Below the pieces are notes generated by a model. The model was given only the letters and a program-made list of their open reading frames with translations, was not told the DNA's origin and made no database searches. Position numbers and translations under genes: made by a program. From Facklamia hominis CCUG 36813 (lineage in GTDB: Bacteria; Bacillota; Bacilli; Lactobacillales; Aerococcaceae), in NCBI RefSeq assembly GCF_000301035.1, contig NZ_JH932292.1, positions 734,857-798,856 of the forward strand: a stretch of DNA of 64,000 nucleotides, written 5' to 3'. Positions within the stretch are counted from its first letter, which is position 1; every line of letters starts with the position of its first letter. Below are positions 44,323-52,570 of this stretch, piece by piece.

Positions 44323-44619
44323 TCACCTCCGAAGCCACGAAAAGTCATTATCTTTTAGTACCTGGTATAAAATTAAACCCAACCGATTGACCAAATCTTC
44401 CTCATCTTCGAGACCAGCTTCAAAAAACATTGCATGAGTCAGCTCATGTATCAACGTTTGATCTTGCCTGGTCTTATGAATTTTCTCATTGATTTCAATC
44501 AAGTTATCGCCCATCACGCACCAACCTAGTTGCTGGCCATTTTTGTCATCGCCTCTTGTATCAAGGTCTTTTAAAACGATTTGGTAATCAATTCCACCGA
44601 CTTTAATTTTATCTAACAA
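44323..44619 (-). CDS. Small zinc metallopeptidase-like phage protein
   Basis: The protein has 98 aa. It carries HELTHAMFFEAGL, the HExxH zinc-binding motif of ImmA/SprT-like proteins. The Glu/Asp residues after it could supply the third ligand. Such proteins are common near terminase genes of Firmicutes phages. The substrate is unknown. It follows the tRNA gene with AGGGGGTG as ribosome site. Confidence 0.75.
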   Translation of the reverse strand: MLDKIKVGGIDYQIVLKDLDTRGDDKNGQQLGWCVMGDNLIEINEKIHKTRQDQTLIHELTHAMFFEAGLEDEEDLVNRLGLILYQVLKDNDFSWLRR

Positions 44620-44643
44620 TGGTTCACCCCCTATAATTTATTA

Positions 44644-44715
44644 CAGGGGCACAAGGAATCGAACCCTGATTTGTGGTTTTGGAGACCACCGTCTTAGCCT
44701 TTAGACCATGCCCCT
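44644..44715 (-). tRNA. tRNA-Trp (CCA anticodon), prophage-borne
   Basis: A complete 72-nt cloverleaf folds: acceptor AGGGGCA/TGCCCCT, D arm GTCT/AGAC, anticodon stem GTGGT/ACCAC with loop CTCCAAA (anticodon CCA), and T arm around TTCGATT with discriminator G. The 3' CCA is not encoded. It lies between head genes just past a terminator. I see no promoter of its own. Confidence 0.93.
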
Positions 44716-44729
44716 TTAATTTAGGGTAT

Positions 44730-44760
44730 AAAAATAGCACCCCTCGAATGAGTGAGTGCT
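44730..44760 (-). terminator. Terminator before tRNA-Trp
   Basis: Arms AGCACTC and GGGTGCT (one G-T pair) are followed by ATTTTTAT on the minus strand. It follows the 44760-44885 small gene and partly insulates the downstream tRNA and head genes. Confidence 0.7.
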
Positions 44761-44885
44761 TATTGTTTTGGTTTTCTTTCTTCATCCTTATCTTCTGTTT
44801 GATAATTCTTTCCCCATTCAGAAATACTTTTTTTGAATTCTTCCGGAGTCATCTCTGGACCATCTAGTATTAACGTCTTATCCAA
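44760..44885 (-). CDS. 41-aa acidic peptide, TTG start
   Basis: The frame runs from a TTG with GGGGTG upstream: MDKTLILDGPEMTPEEFKK, then a charged tail (EDKDEERKPKQ). The clear ribosome site and acidic, soluble make-up suggest a real small protein. It is the second small gene after the MuF-ART gene and could be an immunity or accessory factor, which is speculation. Confidence 0.5.
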   Translation of the reverse strand: MDKTLILDGPEMTPEEFKKSISEWGKNYQTEDKDEERKPKQ

Positions 44886-44899
44886 ATAATCACCCCATT

Positions 44900-45106
44900 T
44901 TACTTCTCCAATAATTCCTTCTTGCGATGAGGTTTTTCAAACTCCGCTATCACATCTTTTTCCTCTTGATCAGACAAGCCAATCATTCGCAAGCTCAATA
45001 GCTCTTGAATTGTCATTCGGCTTAATTCTTCAGGGGTGATTTGATGCACAATGATCCCCGCTTCTTCAAACGCTCTATTGATATCATCAACATTAAATTT
45101 AAGCAC
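44900..45106 (-). CDS. Small acidic protein next to MuF-ART gene
   Basis: The protein has 68 aa, helical and acidic (ITPEELSRMTIQELLSLRMIG). It starts five bases after the MuF-ART stop codon, so the two are co-expressed. There is no known family. Small acidic proteins placed this way are often immunity proteins or assembly partners of toxin-like domains. Confidence 0.6.
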   Translation of the reverse strand: MLKFNVDDINRAFEEAGIIVHQITPEELSRMTIQELLSLRMIGLSDQEEKDVIAEFEKPHRKKELLEK

Positions 45107-45110
45107 TTTA

Positions 45111-46637
45111 TCACTTCCTCATTTTAAGGTGTACAATCAGTTGGTTTCCTTCTTGCTTCGCCCCTATTATATCATACTCGGAATCTCTGTGGATGATCAT
45201 TTCACTTTCTAAAGTATTTTCAGTGACAAATGAATTTGCATTGGACGGAACATCAATAACACACTTCACAGGTCTAAACTGTTTAAATACATTATTTTCT
45301 TCTATCAAACTTACTGAAGTATAACCTTTTTCTCTAAATGAAAGCTTCTCATTGTTAAACAATTTAACAATTTCAGAAGTACTTATACTTTCTCCAGGAA
45401 AAAATTCACTATTCTGTTCTAAAATTGATTCAATTACCTTTCCATCAACATATCTAACCGTCCTTACATTCTTGGTTAAAGAATTATCTGAAATTACTTT
45501 ATCGAGCACACGAATCGTTTCTTGACTCCGATCGGTTAATCGGTATGTTTGATTAGTTCTTAACGCATAGTTGATTTTAAAGCTATTGTTAGATTGAATG
45601 TAGCCAAAAGCTTTATCATAAATAATTTGCCTATCTTTTTGAGAAATCTTTCCTGATTGTTTTATAAGTTGCGTTAGATCTTTTCGATCAATGAATTCGA
45701 ATTGATCCTCTTCATACTCCCTGAACATCTCTTCTAGCTTCTCACGCTCTTTATCAGCATCAGGCGCTGTGGTGCAATGACAGTGTGGGTGCATCGGTGG
45801 TGCATTAACACCAGGTTGCATATCAGTTGTCCTGAATGATTGACCTTTCATCGCTGCACAAACAGGACAAGCAGAAGGCTCGGGCGACCATACATAATAC
45901 TGAAAGTCATTATTTAAGTAGACCTCTTTTTGAACCCCTGTCTGTACTCGACAAGATTCTGTAACGGCAAGTCGTCTGGCTTCATAAGCTCCCACATCAA
46001 AAACTTTTCTTAATTGGGGAACATACTCTAATGGACTCTTACCTCTTAAGGCGACATCTTCCACAATATTCATAACATGTCGCTGCAAAACGTTCTGCCG
46101 TTGCCAGATCCGATCACTCCAAGTCGCACATTGATAGCTCGTCTGGCTTAATGCTTTAATTGTTTGCTTCATTGTTTCAACATCAGGCACTGACATGCCC
46201 ATGATTCCGGCTTGACGTTCATACTCCGCTAAGCCTTCTTTAAGAATATTGCGTTCGGTTAACGCCTCTTCTCGCGCTTGTAACTCAAGCATTGAAAGCT
46301 GAATACTTGCTTGTAATAGTTCATCTCGTCTTGCTCTTAAAGCGTAATTATACATTTTAAGCTCACGATTTGCTTTATCACTAAAATCCTTTGTTTGGAC
46401 ATATCGCTTAGCCTTATCCGCAAAAGCCTCTACATCATACTGGCTAACCCTTAAGCTTGCCTCTTGAGGACTTAAGCCTAAAGCATTGCCGTAGCGATGG
46501 TGATAATTCTCAAGCTCTTTAACGATCTCATTATGCGTGGTGGTGTATAAATCACTATAAACCGCCTGTAGACTCCGGTCCCTCTCTTGAAGAGACTTCA
46601 TCTCCTGTTGCAGTCGTTTCTCCCAGTACATGCTCAT
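45111..46637 (-). CDS. MuF-type minor head protein with C-terminal ADP-ribosyltransferase-like domain
   Basis: The protein has 508 aa from MSMYWEKRLQQ. Residues 1-200 are helical. The MuF domain follows, with the Cys/His cluster CPVCAAMKG...MHPHCHC near 255-290. After a linker, residues about 350-508 look like an ADP-ribosyltransferase: an Arg strand (YRLTDRS), a TSVS segment (440-443) and an E-S-E pair (Glu477, Glu479), the R-S-E pattern of these toxins. Ordinary MuF head proteins end before this part. The protein is packaged in the phage head, so the domain could enter the next host with the DNA. The start overlaps the portal gene. Confidence 0.8.
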   Translation of the reverse strand: MSMYWEKRLQQEMKSLQERDRSLQAVYSDLYTTTHNEIVKELENYHHRYGNALGLSPQEASLRVSQYDVEAFADKAKRYVQTKDFSDKANRELKMYNYALRARRDELLQASIQLSMLELQAREEALTERNILKEGLAEYERQAGIMGMSVPDVETMKQTIKALSQTSYQCATWSDRIWQRQNVLQRHVMNIVEDVALRGKSPLEYVPQLRKVFDVGAYEARRLAVTESCRVQTGVQKEVYLNNDFQYYVWSPEPSACPVCAAMKGQSFRTTDMQPGVNAPPMHPHCHCTTAPDADKEREKLEEMFREYEEDQFEFIDRKDLTQLIKQSGKISQKDRQIIYDKAFGYIQSNNSFKINYALRTNQTYRLTDRSQETIRVLDKVISDNSLTKNVRTVRYVDGKVIESILEQNSEFFPGESISTSEIVKLFNNEKLSFREKGYTSVSLIEENNVFKQFRPVKCVIDVPSNANSFVTENTLESEMIIHRDSEYDIIGAKQEGNQLIVHLKMRK

Positions 46638-48033
46638 GACGATCAACACCACCCATCTGCCTGCGCATAAAGTTCATATTGTCATCTCGCTCTTTGTCTA
46701 CAGCTTTGAGTTCATCTTGCACGTTATCGACAAACGAAGCTTGTGCTAATAAGGTGGCCTGGCTAAACTTCGCACCCGCACTCGTCAAAGTTGCCACTTC
46801 TTCCATCACATTCGCAGGTAAATTAGGTGTAAAGATTACTTCTAAGTCTCCTGCTTGAGCCTCGTAGGTAAATGATCCATCCACTACTTTTGCTTGATTG
46901 AATAGCATCTCATAACGCCGCACCAATCCCTTACGGATCAATCGTTCTTTAATCGCTCGGTCTTGTTCTAGGCCAATGAGTTTATACTTCATCGCAATCC
47001 CAGATTGGTTGCCCCCAAACTGTTCATCCGTAGTGTCTGGCGTATAGGTGAAGGCATAAATATCTCGTCTTAACCGATCTTTATAGGCCTCCGTTCCAGC
47101 GACATCATATTGTGGATAAATATACTGAGCAGACAAGGTTGTTTGCTGCCCATCAGCCGTAAAACCGCTACGCAAGAAAAGCGCATTAGAATCACGGTCA
47201 TAATGAACTTCCTCCGGATCAAAATCCCCTACCACTACCAATAGAGAATCATTCGTATCCGTCATGTGATTTGCCGTATCAGATTGAGCGTAGTCATATA
47301 GATCAATCAATGATAAGACTTTTTCATAGTCACCCACCCTAAATCGATTAGCGCTATATTCCACTAAGGGAACACCGCCGAATCTATGAGGCCGCTTTTT
47401 CGGTTCTTCTAATCGTTGGCTCCCCACATCCACTGGATCGAAATACCAAACTTCTTCTGGTAAGTAGACCACAATCGCATACTGTTCGATCCCATCGCGC
47501 ATAACGGTTGGATACCTCACCCCAAATAACGGCTCCTGACGGACTGATTCATCATATACAACAAAAGACCACATTGGATTGCTGATAGCAATTTCAATCC
47601 GGTCTTCTTCGCTATAATTTAATAATTCATAAGCACGTCCATATTTTGATAAGTCTGTAACCACGTCAAGGTTGTGAGCATCAATGTACTGTTGCTGATT
47701 CCAAGATTCCAACCAAGCGTTTAGATCATCCTCTTCTGCGATGGATGTCTTAATTGGATTGCCGGCCAAATAAGACGTTCTAAAAGTGGTTATGTTCTCA
47801 GCAAAAGCGTGGCTAGCTCGATAATCCGCCTTATCCTCACCTTTACGTTTATCTCTATTTTCAATCCCGTCGTTATAACCTAAAAAGTAACGATTTAAAC
47901 GTTCTAGTCTAGGAACTTGGTATTGCTGATGTTTTTTTATTAGCTCCAAAATTACATCGTAATCCTCTGGAATCGATGCCGTTCGAAATATCTCATTGGA
48001 TGCCACTTGAGAAAACTCTTGTGTTTGTTTCAA
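46555..48033 (-). CDS. Portal protein (SPP1 gp6-like)
   Basis: The protein has 492 aa, the usual size of SPP1-family portals. RLERLNRYFLGYNDGIENRDKRK and HAFAENITTFRTSYLAGNPI near the start and DLYDYAQSDTANHMTDTNDSLLVVVGD in the middle are typical. It forms the dodecameric DNA gate of the head. It lies between TerL and MuF as in SPP1-like heads. Confidence 0.93.
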   Translation of the reverse strand: MKQTQEFSQVASNEIFRTASIPEDYDVILELIKKHQQYQVPRLERLNRYFLGYNDGIENRDKRKGEDKADYRASHAFAENITTFRTSYLAGNPIKTSIAEEDDLNAWLESWNQQQYIDAHNLDVVTDLSKYGRAYELLNYSEEDRIEIAISNPMWSFVVYDESVRQEPLFGVRYPTVMRDGIEQYAIVVYLPEEVWYFDPVDVGSQRLEEPKKRPHRFGGVPLVEYSANRFRVGDYEKVLSLIDLYDYAQSDTANHMTDTNDSLLVVVGDFDPEEVHYDRDSNALFLRSGFTADGQQTTLSAQYIYPQYDVAGTEAYKDRLRRDIYAFTYTPDTTDEQFGGNQSGIAMKYKLIGLEQDRAIKERLIRKGLVRRYEMLFNQAKVVDGSFTYEAQAGDLEVIFTPNLPANVMEEVATLTSAGAKFSQATLLAQASFVDNVQDELKAVDKERDDNMNFMRRQMGGVDRHEHVLGETTATGDEVSSREGPESTGGL

Positions 48034-48037
48034 ATCA

Positions 48038-49288
48038 TCACCTCAATTTCCTTAAAATCTTCATCTTTTCTTTCGTGTTATCTTGTTTAAATACTAGTTT
48101 CTGTAAAGCGTATCTCAGAGCATCCAAACAGTGGTTATAGCTATCAACGGGCTTGTTGATATACTCGCCTGTCTTTTTATCTTTAACCCAAGTGTAGTTA
48201 TCCAGTTCAGTAATCGTATTAAAACACCGCTCATCCACAATGATGTCAAACTGCTGAATGAGTTGAATGCCTTGCAGAATACTTCCGGGCGGTTTCTTTG
48301 CAGCGACCACACGAGTGATTCCGTGTTGCCTTAATTCAGCAACGGACTTCTGTTCTGCCGAATCGGCAATGATTTGTTCTTTGGCATAACCTAAACTGTG
48401 AATTGCTCTCGCTATCTCATCGTTTAACATGCCTTTTTTAACGTATTCTTCCACGATGTATAGCTTTCGATTTGTCGTGTCTACTTTCGCATGAATAAAC
48501 GCACTCGGATCGTTAAGATAGCCGAAATCGAGGCCGAAATAACTTGGTAGATGTCTGATTTTATCGCGATCAATCAATCGTTTTTCGTACTTTGGAAAAA
48601 TCAACTTATCCAGCGTCGCAAACTCACCTAAAGCATAGATTTTGTAATAAGCAGGGTTGGTATTTGCTAAGTTCTCAATCGTATCAATCGTGTCTTGATC
48701 AAGAAATTTATTATCTTTATAGGACGTATGATAAACGACGGTCTTTTTAGGTTGCTGTTCAAAAAACATCTTATACACCCAGTTCACCTTGCTGACTGGG
48801 TTAAACATCAGATAAATCTGCCGTTCTTTGTGTTTCTTATCCCTCAAACGTAACGTCAACTGCGTATAGTCATCTAAGTTAAACTCACTCGCTTCTTCCA
48901 TGACAATGTCAGAGATTCCCTTAATCGATTTGATCTTTTCAGGGTCATCCAATCCTTGAAATAAAAATAATGCTCCATTCGGAAGCGTAATCTCAAAACT
49001 GGAATTATTTACCTTACAAAAATCTAAAAGTTTCAAATCAGACAAGCACGACTTCACATCCGCAAAGATGGAGTTTTTAACAGTCGATCCGACCTTTCTT
49101 AGCCACAAGATCTTACGAGGGTATTCCCAAGGCTGTAGTGCCTTTAGCACAACTTTCTGCACCACGCCATGAGACTTTCCGCTCGAAGCACCCCCATAGT
49201 GAACTTCTGTAAACGTTGCATAATCGAATAAAATATCGTAAATGTTTTTATTGAATACGGCAGATGGATTAGGAATGTTAATCTTCAT
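48038..49288 (-). CDS. Terminase large subunit (PBSX/XtmB-like)
   Basis: The protein has 416 aa from MKINIPNPSAVFNKN. The ATPase Walker A is GGASSGKS (about residues 33-40) and Walker B is DIVMEEASEF. The nuclease part begins at FGLDFGYLNDPSAF with later Asp in IIADSAEQKS and DALRYAL. It cuts and pumps phage DNA. It overlaps terS by 11 bases. Confidence 0.94.
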   Translation of the reverse strand: MKINIPNPSAVFNKNIYDILFDYATFTEVHYGGASSGKSHGVVQKVVLKALQPWEYPRKILWLRKVGSTVKNSIFADVKSCLSDLKLLDFCKVNNSSFEITLPNGALFLFQGLDDPEKIKSIKGISDIVMEEASEFNLDDYTQLTLRLRDKKHKERQIYLMFNPVSKVNWVYKMFFEQQPKKTVVYHTSYKDNKFLDQDTIDTIENLANTNPAYYKIYALGEFATLDKLIFPKYEKRLIDRDKIRHLPSYFGLDFGYLNDPSAFIHAKVDTTNRKLYIVEEYVKKGMLNDEIARAIHSLGYAKEQIIADSAEQKSVAELRQHGITRVVAAKKPPGSILQGIQLIQQFDIIVDERCFNTITELDNYTWVKDKKTGEYINKPVDSYNHCLDALRYALQKLVFKQDNTKEKMKILRKLR

Positions 49289-49697
49289 CGTAATCACCTA
49301 CTGTAATTTCAACGTTGCGGTTGGTTTGTTCGACTTCTTGCTTATCTCGCCAATCATCAGGCTTACGATTCTTAAGCCAAAATATTTGCGCAGTTGTGTT
49401 TGGTTTGCTATAACGTCTGACTTCCACAACTTCTCCTGTGTTGGTCACTTGCTCTTCGTAGTAGTAATAACCAATTGCTGAATTATAAAGTGCATTTTCT
49501 ACTTTTCGGTCAGGTACATCCTTGCCTTCTTTTAGGGAGGCCGATAAGTCCGGAAACCTCTTTTTCCACTCTTTAAAAGTTGAGTATGCTACACCACATT
49601 TTTCAATTGCTATTTCTTTATCTGTTAGTCCGTCTCTTGCCCAACCTTGAATACGAATCAGACCCTCTTCGGTTATCCACTCATCATATTTAGCCAT
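49278..49697 (-). CDS. Terminase small subunit
   Basis: The protein has 139 aa. The N-terminal helix-turn-helix (ARDGLTDKEIAIEKCGVAYSTFKEWKKRFP) binds the packaging site, and KPNTTAQIFWLKNRKPDDWRDK is a conserved C-terminal block. AAGGAG precedes the ATG, inside the end of the 29-aa frame upstream. Confidence 0.88.
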   Translation of the reverse strand: MAKYDEWITEEGLIRIQGWARDGLTDKEIAIEKCGVAYSTFKEWKKRFPDLSASLKEGKDVPDRKVENALYNSAIGYYYYEEQVTNTGEVVEVRRYSKPNTTAQIFWLKNRKPDDWRDKQEVEQTNRNVEITVGDYDED

Positions 49698-49779
49698 CAA
49701 GGATCAACTCCTTCATTGCATTCCCACTGATGATGTACTCATCAGCGAATCGTTGTTGCTTCAATGTTAACTTACTCAT
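49690..49779 (-). pseudogene. 29-aa remnant of a second terminase small subunit
   Basis: MSKLTLKQQRFADEYIISGNA is the typical N-terminus of XtmA/Terminase_2 proteins, but the frame stops after 29 residues and another TerS begins within it. It has a ribosome site (GGTGGTG). It is either a recombination scar or a leader peptide that couples translation to terS. Confidence 0.6.
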
Positions 49780-49809
49780 TTTCCATCACCACCTTACTAA
49801 AATTGGGTA

Positions 49810-49837
49810 TAAAAAAACCACCTCAAACGAGATGGCT
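49810..49837 (-). terminator. Terminator after hicB
   Basis: GCCATCTC pairs with GAGGTGG (imperfectly), followed by seven T on the minus strand. It ends the hicAB unit before the terminase genes. Confidence 0.75.
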
Positions 49838-49848
49838 TAATAAATACT

Positions 49849-50247
49849 TTATACGTGCAACTCACTTCTTAAAGCACTCTGCAACAATTGACTAAAATTA
49901 ACTTGACGCTCTTTGCCTAACTCTACCAACCACTTAGGTAAAGTGACCATCTTATTGACGGATTTATTTTCTTCTCGCATTCTGACGATTCGAGTATCTA
50001 CAGTGATTAATTGTATGAAATCATTGTCACTTTCTAAACGTTGACTAAGCTCTCTAGCTGAAGAACCTTTGGGGAATTCGTTCCCCTCATTCTCATACAT
50101 CAACATAAAGATCTCTAACACCTCTTGAGCATTTAAAATCGCTTGATCGATTGAATCCGCCTCAGAGATAGCTCCTGGGATATCAGGAAAAGAAATAGTA
50201 TAGATACCCCCCTCCTCATTCATCAAAGCATAATATGAGTATTTCAT
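49849..50247 (-). CDS. hicB: HicB antitoxin
   Basis: The protein has 132 aa from MKYSYYALMNEEGG, with GAGGAGGGG upstream. The N-terminal degenerate RNase H fold (YTISFPDIPGAISEADSIDQAILNAQEVL) is the HicB hallmark, and a DNA-binding C-terminal part (VTLPKWLVELGKERQVNFSQLLQSAL) resembles ribbon-helix-helix antitoxins. It neutralises HicA and represses the operon. Confidence 0.92.
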   Translation of the reverse strand: MKYSYYALMNEEGGIYTISFPDIPGAISEADSIDQAILNAQEVLEIFMLMYENEGNEFPKGSSARELSQRLESDNDFIQLITVDTRIVRMREENKSVNKMVTLPKWLVELGKERQVNFSQLLQSALRSELHV

Positions 50248-50296
50248 ATGACCCCTCCTCATTTAACTAGAAGTTATGATATGACGCCCAGGTTGA

Positions 50297-50482
50297 TTAT
50301 TTCAACCCGGCGTCTTTCAATATTTTGTTCAGTGTTCCAGGTGCATAATCAGAACGACTAGGCTTAGGTACGGTTGTGACTCGTCCATCTGGATGTCGCC
50401 AAACTTCATGACTCCCTTTACCAAGTTCAGTTTTTTCGAAACCATTCTTAGATAAGAGTTTTACTAAGTCACGTTTGTTCAT
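50297..50482 (-). CDS. hicA: HicA toxin (mRNA interferase)
   Basis: The protein has 61 aa from MNKRDLVKLLSKNGF, with AAAGGAG upstream. GKGSHEVWRHPDGRVTTVPKPSRSDYAPGTLNKILKDAGL is the dsRBD-like HicA fold with the catalytic His in SHEVW. It cleaves mRNA. A hairpin over its last codons and the gap before hicB (50282-50315) may lower hicB read-through or stabilise the message. Confidence 0.94.
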   Translation of the reverse strand: MNKRDLVKLLSKNGFEKTELGKGSHEVWRHPDGRVTTVPKPSRSDYAPGTLNKILKDAGLK

Positions 50483-50560
50483 AACCTCTATCTCCTTTCT
50501 AATTCTATTATAACATATGTTATTTACATATACAATAGTTAAAAAGGATTTTATCATATT

Positions 50561-50594
50561 AAAAGACCACCCCGTCGTCAGGTGGTCTTCTTTT
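50561..50594 (-). terminator. Terminator upstream of hicA
   Basis: AAGACCACC pairs with GGTGGTCTT, with a T-run on the minus strand. It ends transcription from the early region. The gap 50595-50752 holds no clear gene: a 23-aa plus-strand frame at 50654 has its Shine-Dalgarno directly against the ATG and is not convincing. Confidence 0.8.
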
Positions 50595-50752
50595 GATATA
50601 TACGATTACATGATAGCTTTTTTAAAGTAAAAGGGTGCCAAAAAGAAAGGAGGATGCCAGCGCATGTAATCTTGGGACTGAGTAACCTCTTTGCGATTAC
50701 TCCACACTATCATAATAGCAGATAAAGTGAGGCCTAAAGTCGCATCAGAGTA

Positions 50753-51175
50753 TCATTTTAACCCCAACTCGTCAGCTATTAAGCTAATAAAGTTGTCTCG
50801 CCTTCTAATACACTGAGATCTCGATAGATGGACTTTATTAGCCACACCATCCCAGGTTACTAACCTAGGCTTTTTTAAATACCATAGAACGATGATTTCT
50901 TTTGATACGTCGTCCACAGAAGCTAGAGCCTTTTCTACCGCTTGCTTCTCAGCTTTTAAGACTTGGACTTTTCGATCTTCAACTAATCGACTGGCTTTGA
51001 TTCTGGTAGGATCAGATATCGCATTCCCTCGTCCTCCCCCAACGTTGGTGTCGCAGTCTTTATGAGGATTTAGCAACTCTTGCTCTCTCAAGTAAATGTA
51101 CTGCTCATAATCGTGATAAGACCTTAAGATCGATTCGATATATTTATAGGTTCCACTTCTAAGCTTTACAGTCAA
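50753..51175 (-). CDS. Late transcription regulator (RinA/ArpU-like)
   Basis: The protein has 140 aa. It has the pattern of phage late activators: KLRSGTYKYIESILRSYHDYEQYI at the start and a sigma-4-like HTH at the end (VTWDGVANKVHLSRSQCIRRRDNFI). It is placed at the end of the early region, before the terminase genes, where such proteins switch on late transcription. Confidence 0.85.
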   Translation of the reverse strand: MTVKLRSGTYKYIESILRSYHDYEQYIYLREQELLNPHKDCDTNVGGGRGNAISDPTRIKASRLVEDRKVQVLKAEKQAVEKALASVDDVSKEIIVLWYLKKPRLVTWDGVANKVHLSRSQCIRRRDNFISLIADELGLK

Positions 51176-51179
51176 ACTA

Positions 51180-51566
51180 TCAATCCCCCTCGTTGATGTA
51201 TTGCGAATACCTAAGCTCTAATTCCTCGTTCTTGGGTTTTCGAAGGTTCTTAAACTTTCGAATGTTCTTAATTAACATCACACAATAGTTGGCGATATCT
51301 TGAAGATTGTCTTCAAGTGTTTCATCATCATCTGGATCAAATAGCACGATTTGAACACAACGCAACGTCTTCTCAAGAATTCTCGCTACCCCATTAGAAA
51401 CGCCGAACAGCTGATGGGTTATGTTGAAAGAGTCACCGTATTTTTTATTTTTAATTTTGTAAGTCTGATACATTTCATCTAAGATCTTTTTAAAGTCATC
51501 ATCATCTGAATCTTTAGCGTTAAGTAGCTTTTGAAGTATTTCATCAGAAAGTCCTGTCATTTTCAC
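51180..51566 (-). CDS. DUF1599-like (nucleotide-modification-associated) protein
   Basis: The protein has 128 aa, helical. YKIKNKKYGDSFNITHQLFG and DNLQDIANYCVMLIKNIRK are the two conserved blocks of DUF1599, a family frequent in phages and linked to nucleotide metabolism. The biochemical role is not established. Confidence 0.78.
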   Translation of the reverse strand: MKMTGLSDEILQKLLNAKDSDDDDFKKILDEMYQTYKIKNKKYGDSFNITHQLFGVSNGVARILEKTLRCVQIVLFDPDDDETLEDNLQDIANYCVMLIKNIRKFKNLRKPKNEELELRYSQYINEGD

Positions 51567-51817
51567 TGGCTCCCTCCTCCATCAAACCAAAAATCAATTA
51601 TAAATCCTTCGCCAAGCTCATCAATAAAAAGTTCAGCATCTTTTATCGATCTAAAATAATTCGTCATTGGATACTGAATACTCCCACAAGGGGTTATGTC
51701 TAGCCGGTACCTTAGGTGATCATAAACGATCGTAAAGTTAAACTTACCTTTCTGATAGGGTGCAGTATACTTCGATAATGCTGTTTGCATCTTATTATCA
51801 TCAATAGGATTCATCAT
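51563..51817 (-). CDS. Small phage protein of unknown function
   Basis: The protein has 84 aa from MMNPIDDNKMQ, with GAGGTGG upstream. It is beta-rich in the middle (FNFTIVYDHLRYRLDITPCGS) with an aromatic, acidic end. It overlaps both neighbours at start and stop codons. No family is recognised. Confidence 0.6.
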   Translation of the reverse strand: MMNPIDDNKMQTALSKYTAPYQKGKFNFTIVYDHLRYRLDITPCGSIQYPMTNYFRSIKDAELFIDELGEGFIIDFWFDGGGSQ

Positions 51818-52037
51818 CACTATCACCACCTCTCACGATTCCACAGATCAATCCTGCACTTACAATCAGATTCAAAGTCAAACACACACTCGCAGTCGCT
51901 GCAATAAGAATCTGTCTAGATAAACTTTCAGGCCAACTCGTGATAAATCGTATAACGATTGTAAAAGTTAAGTAGTTAGATACTAAAAGTATCGGTAAAA
52001 ACACGATAAGTGACGTTAGTTTTTTGATTTGGTTCAT
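51801..52037 (-). CDS. Two-helix membrane protein
   Basis: The protein has 78 aa. Two hydrophobic segments (about 9-32 and 44-68) are followed by an acidic tail (GGDSDDESY). No family is recognised. It begins two bases after the 52040-52555 gene. Confidence 0.6.
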   Translation of the reverse strand: MNQIKKLTSLIVFLPILLVSNYLTFTIVIRFITSWPESLSRQILIAATASVCLTLNLIVSAGLICGIVRGGDSDDESY

Positions 52038-52039
52038 AG

Positions 52040-52555
52040 TTAGTCCTCCACCCCAAACAAATACTTTTTGATCCGATTTTCTCCGACTTCTTCGACTGCT
52101 TTTTTAGCCATTTCTTCGCTTTCAAAATAAATATCGAAAGGGTGAAAGCAGAGAGTTGAATTCCAATAACCGATTGCTTTATCCCGATAATTATAATAAA
52201 TTGCCCAATTATACTGGTTTGGAACAAAATTCTTACCATACTTCATCAACTCACGTCTGATACGGTTACATTCTTTATCAAATATTGCTTGTTCTTCGGT
52301 GGGGAAAATGTCTGTGTGATTAAATAAATTGTTGTCAAATTTATCATTGTCCCATTCAGCTTTATAAACATCTCCTCCAGCGCTAACCCGCCAATAATCC
52401 TCGCCCACATTCGGCTTCCAACGATTATCTGTTTCGTCCTCTGATCCGTACTCTTGTTTTAATTCTTCGATCTTCGCTTTAAGTTCTTCCAGTTGCTTTA
52501 GGTATTCATTTTTAACTTCTTCGATATTCACTTTTAAATCTTCCAATTTTGTCAT
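52040..52555 (-). CDS. Coiled-coil phage protein with repeated C-terminal domain
   Basis: The protein has 171 aa. Residues 1-38 are a coiled coil (EEVKNEYLKQLEELKAKIEE). The rest carries a Trp/Tyr-rich domain ending in AVEEVGENRIKKYLFGVED. This C-terminal domain is shared with the 52843-53307 gene. Function is unknown. It may bind DNA or a host target, but nothing in the sequence decides this. Confidence 0.65.
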   Translation of the reverse strand: MTKLEDLKVNIEEVKNEYLKQLEELKAKIEELKQEYGSEDETDNRWKPNVGEDYWRVSAGGDVYKAEWDNDKFDNNLFNHTDIFPTEEQAIFDKECNRIRRELMKYGKNFVPNQYNWAIYYNYRDKAIGYWNSTLCFHPFDIYFESEEMAKKAVEEVGENRIKKYLFGVED

Positions 52556-52570
52556 GGTTAATCCTCCTTT

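Noticed and set aside
50654-50725. 23-aa plus-strand ORF, possible type I toxin
   Set aside because: The Shine-Dalgarno directly abuts the ATG, and the peptide lacks the hydrophobic helix expected of such toxins.
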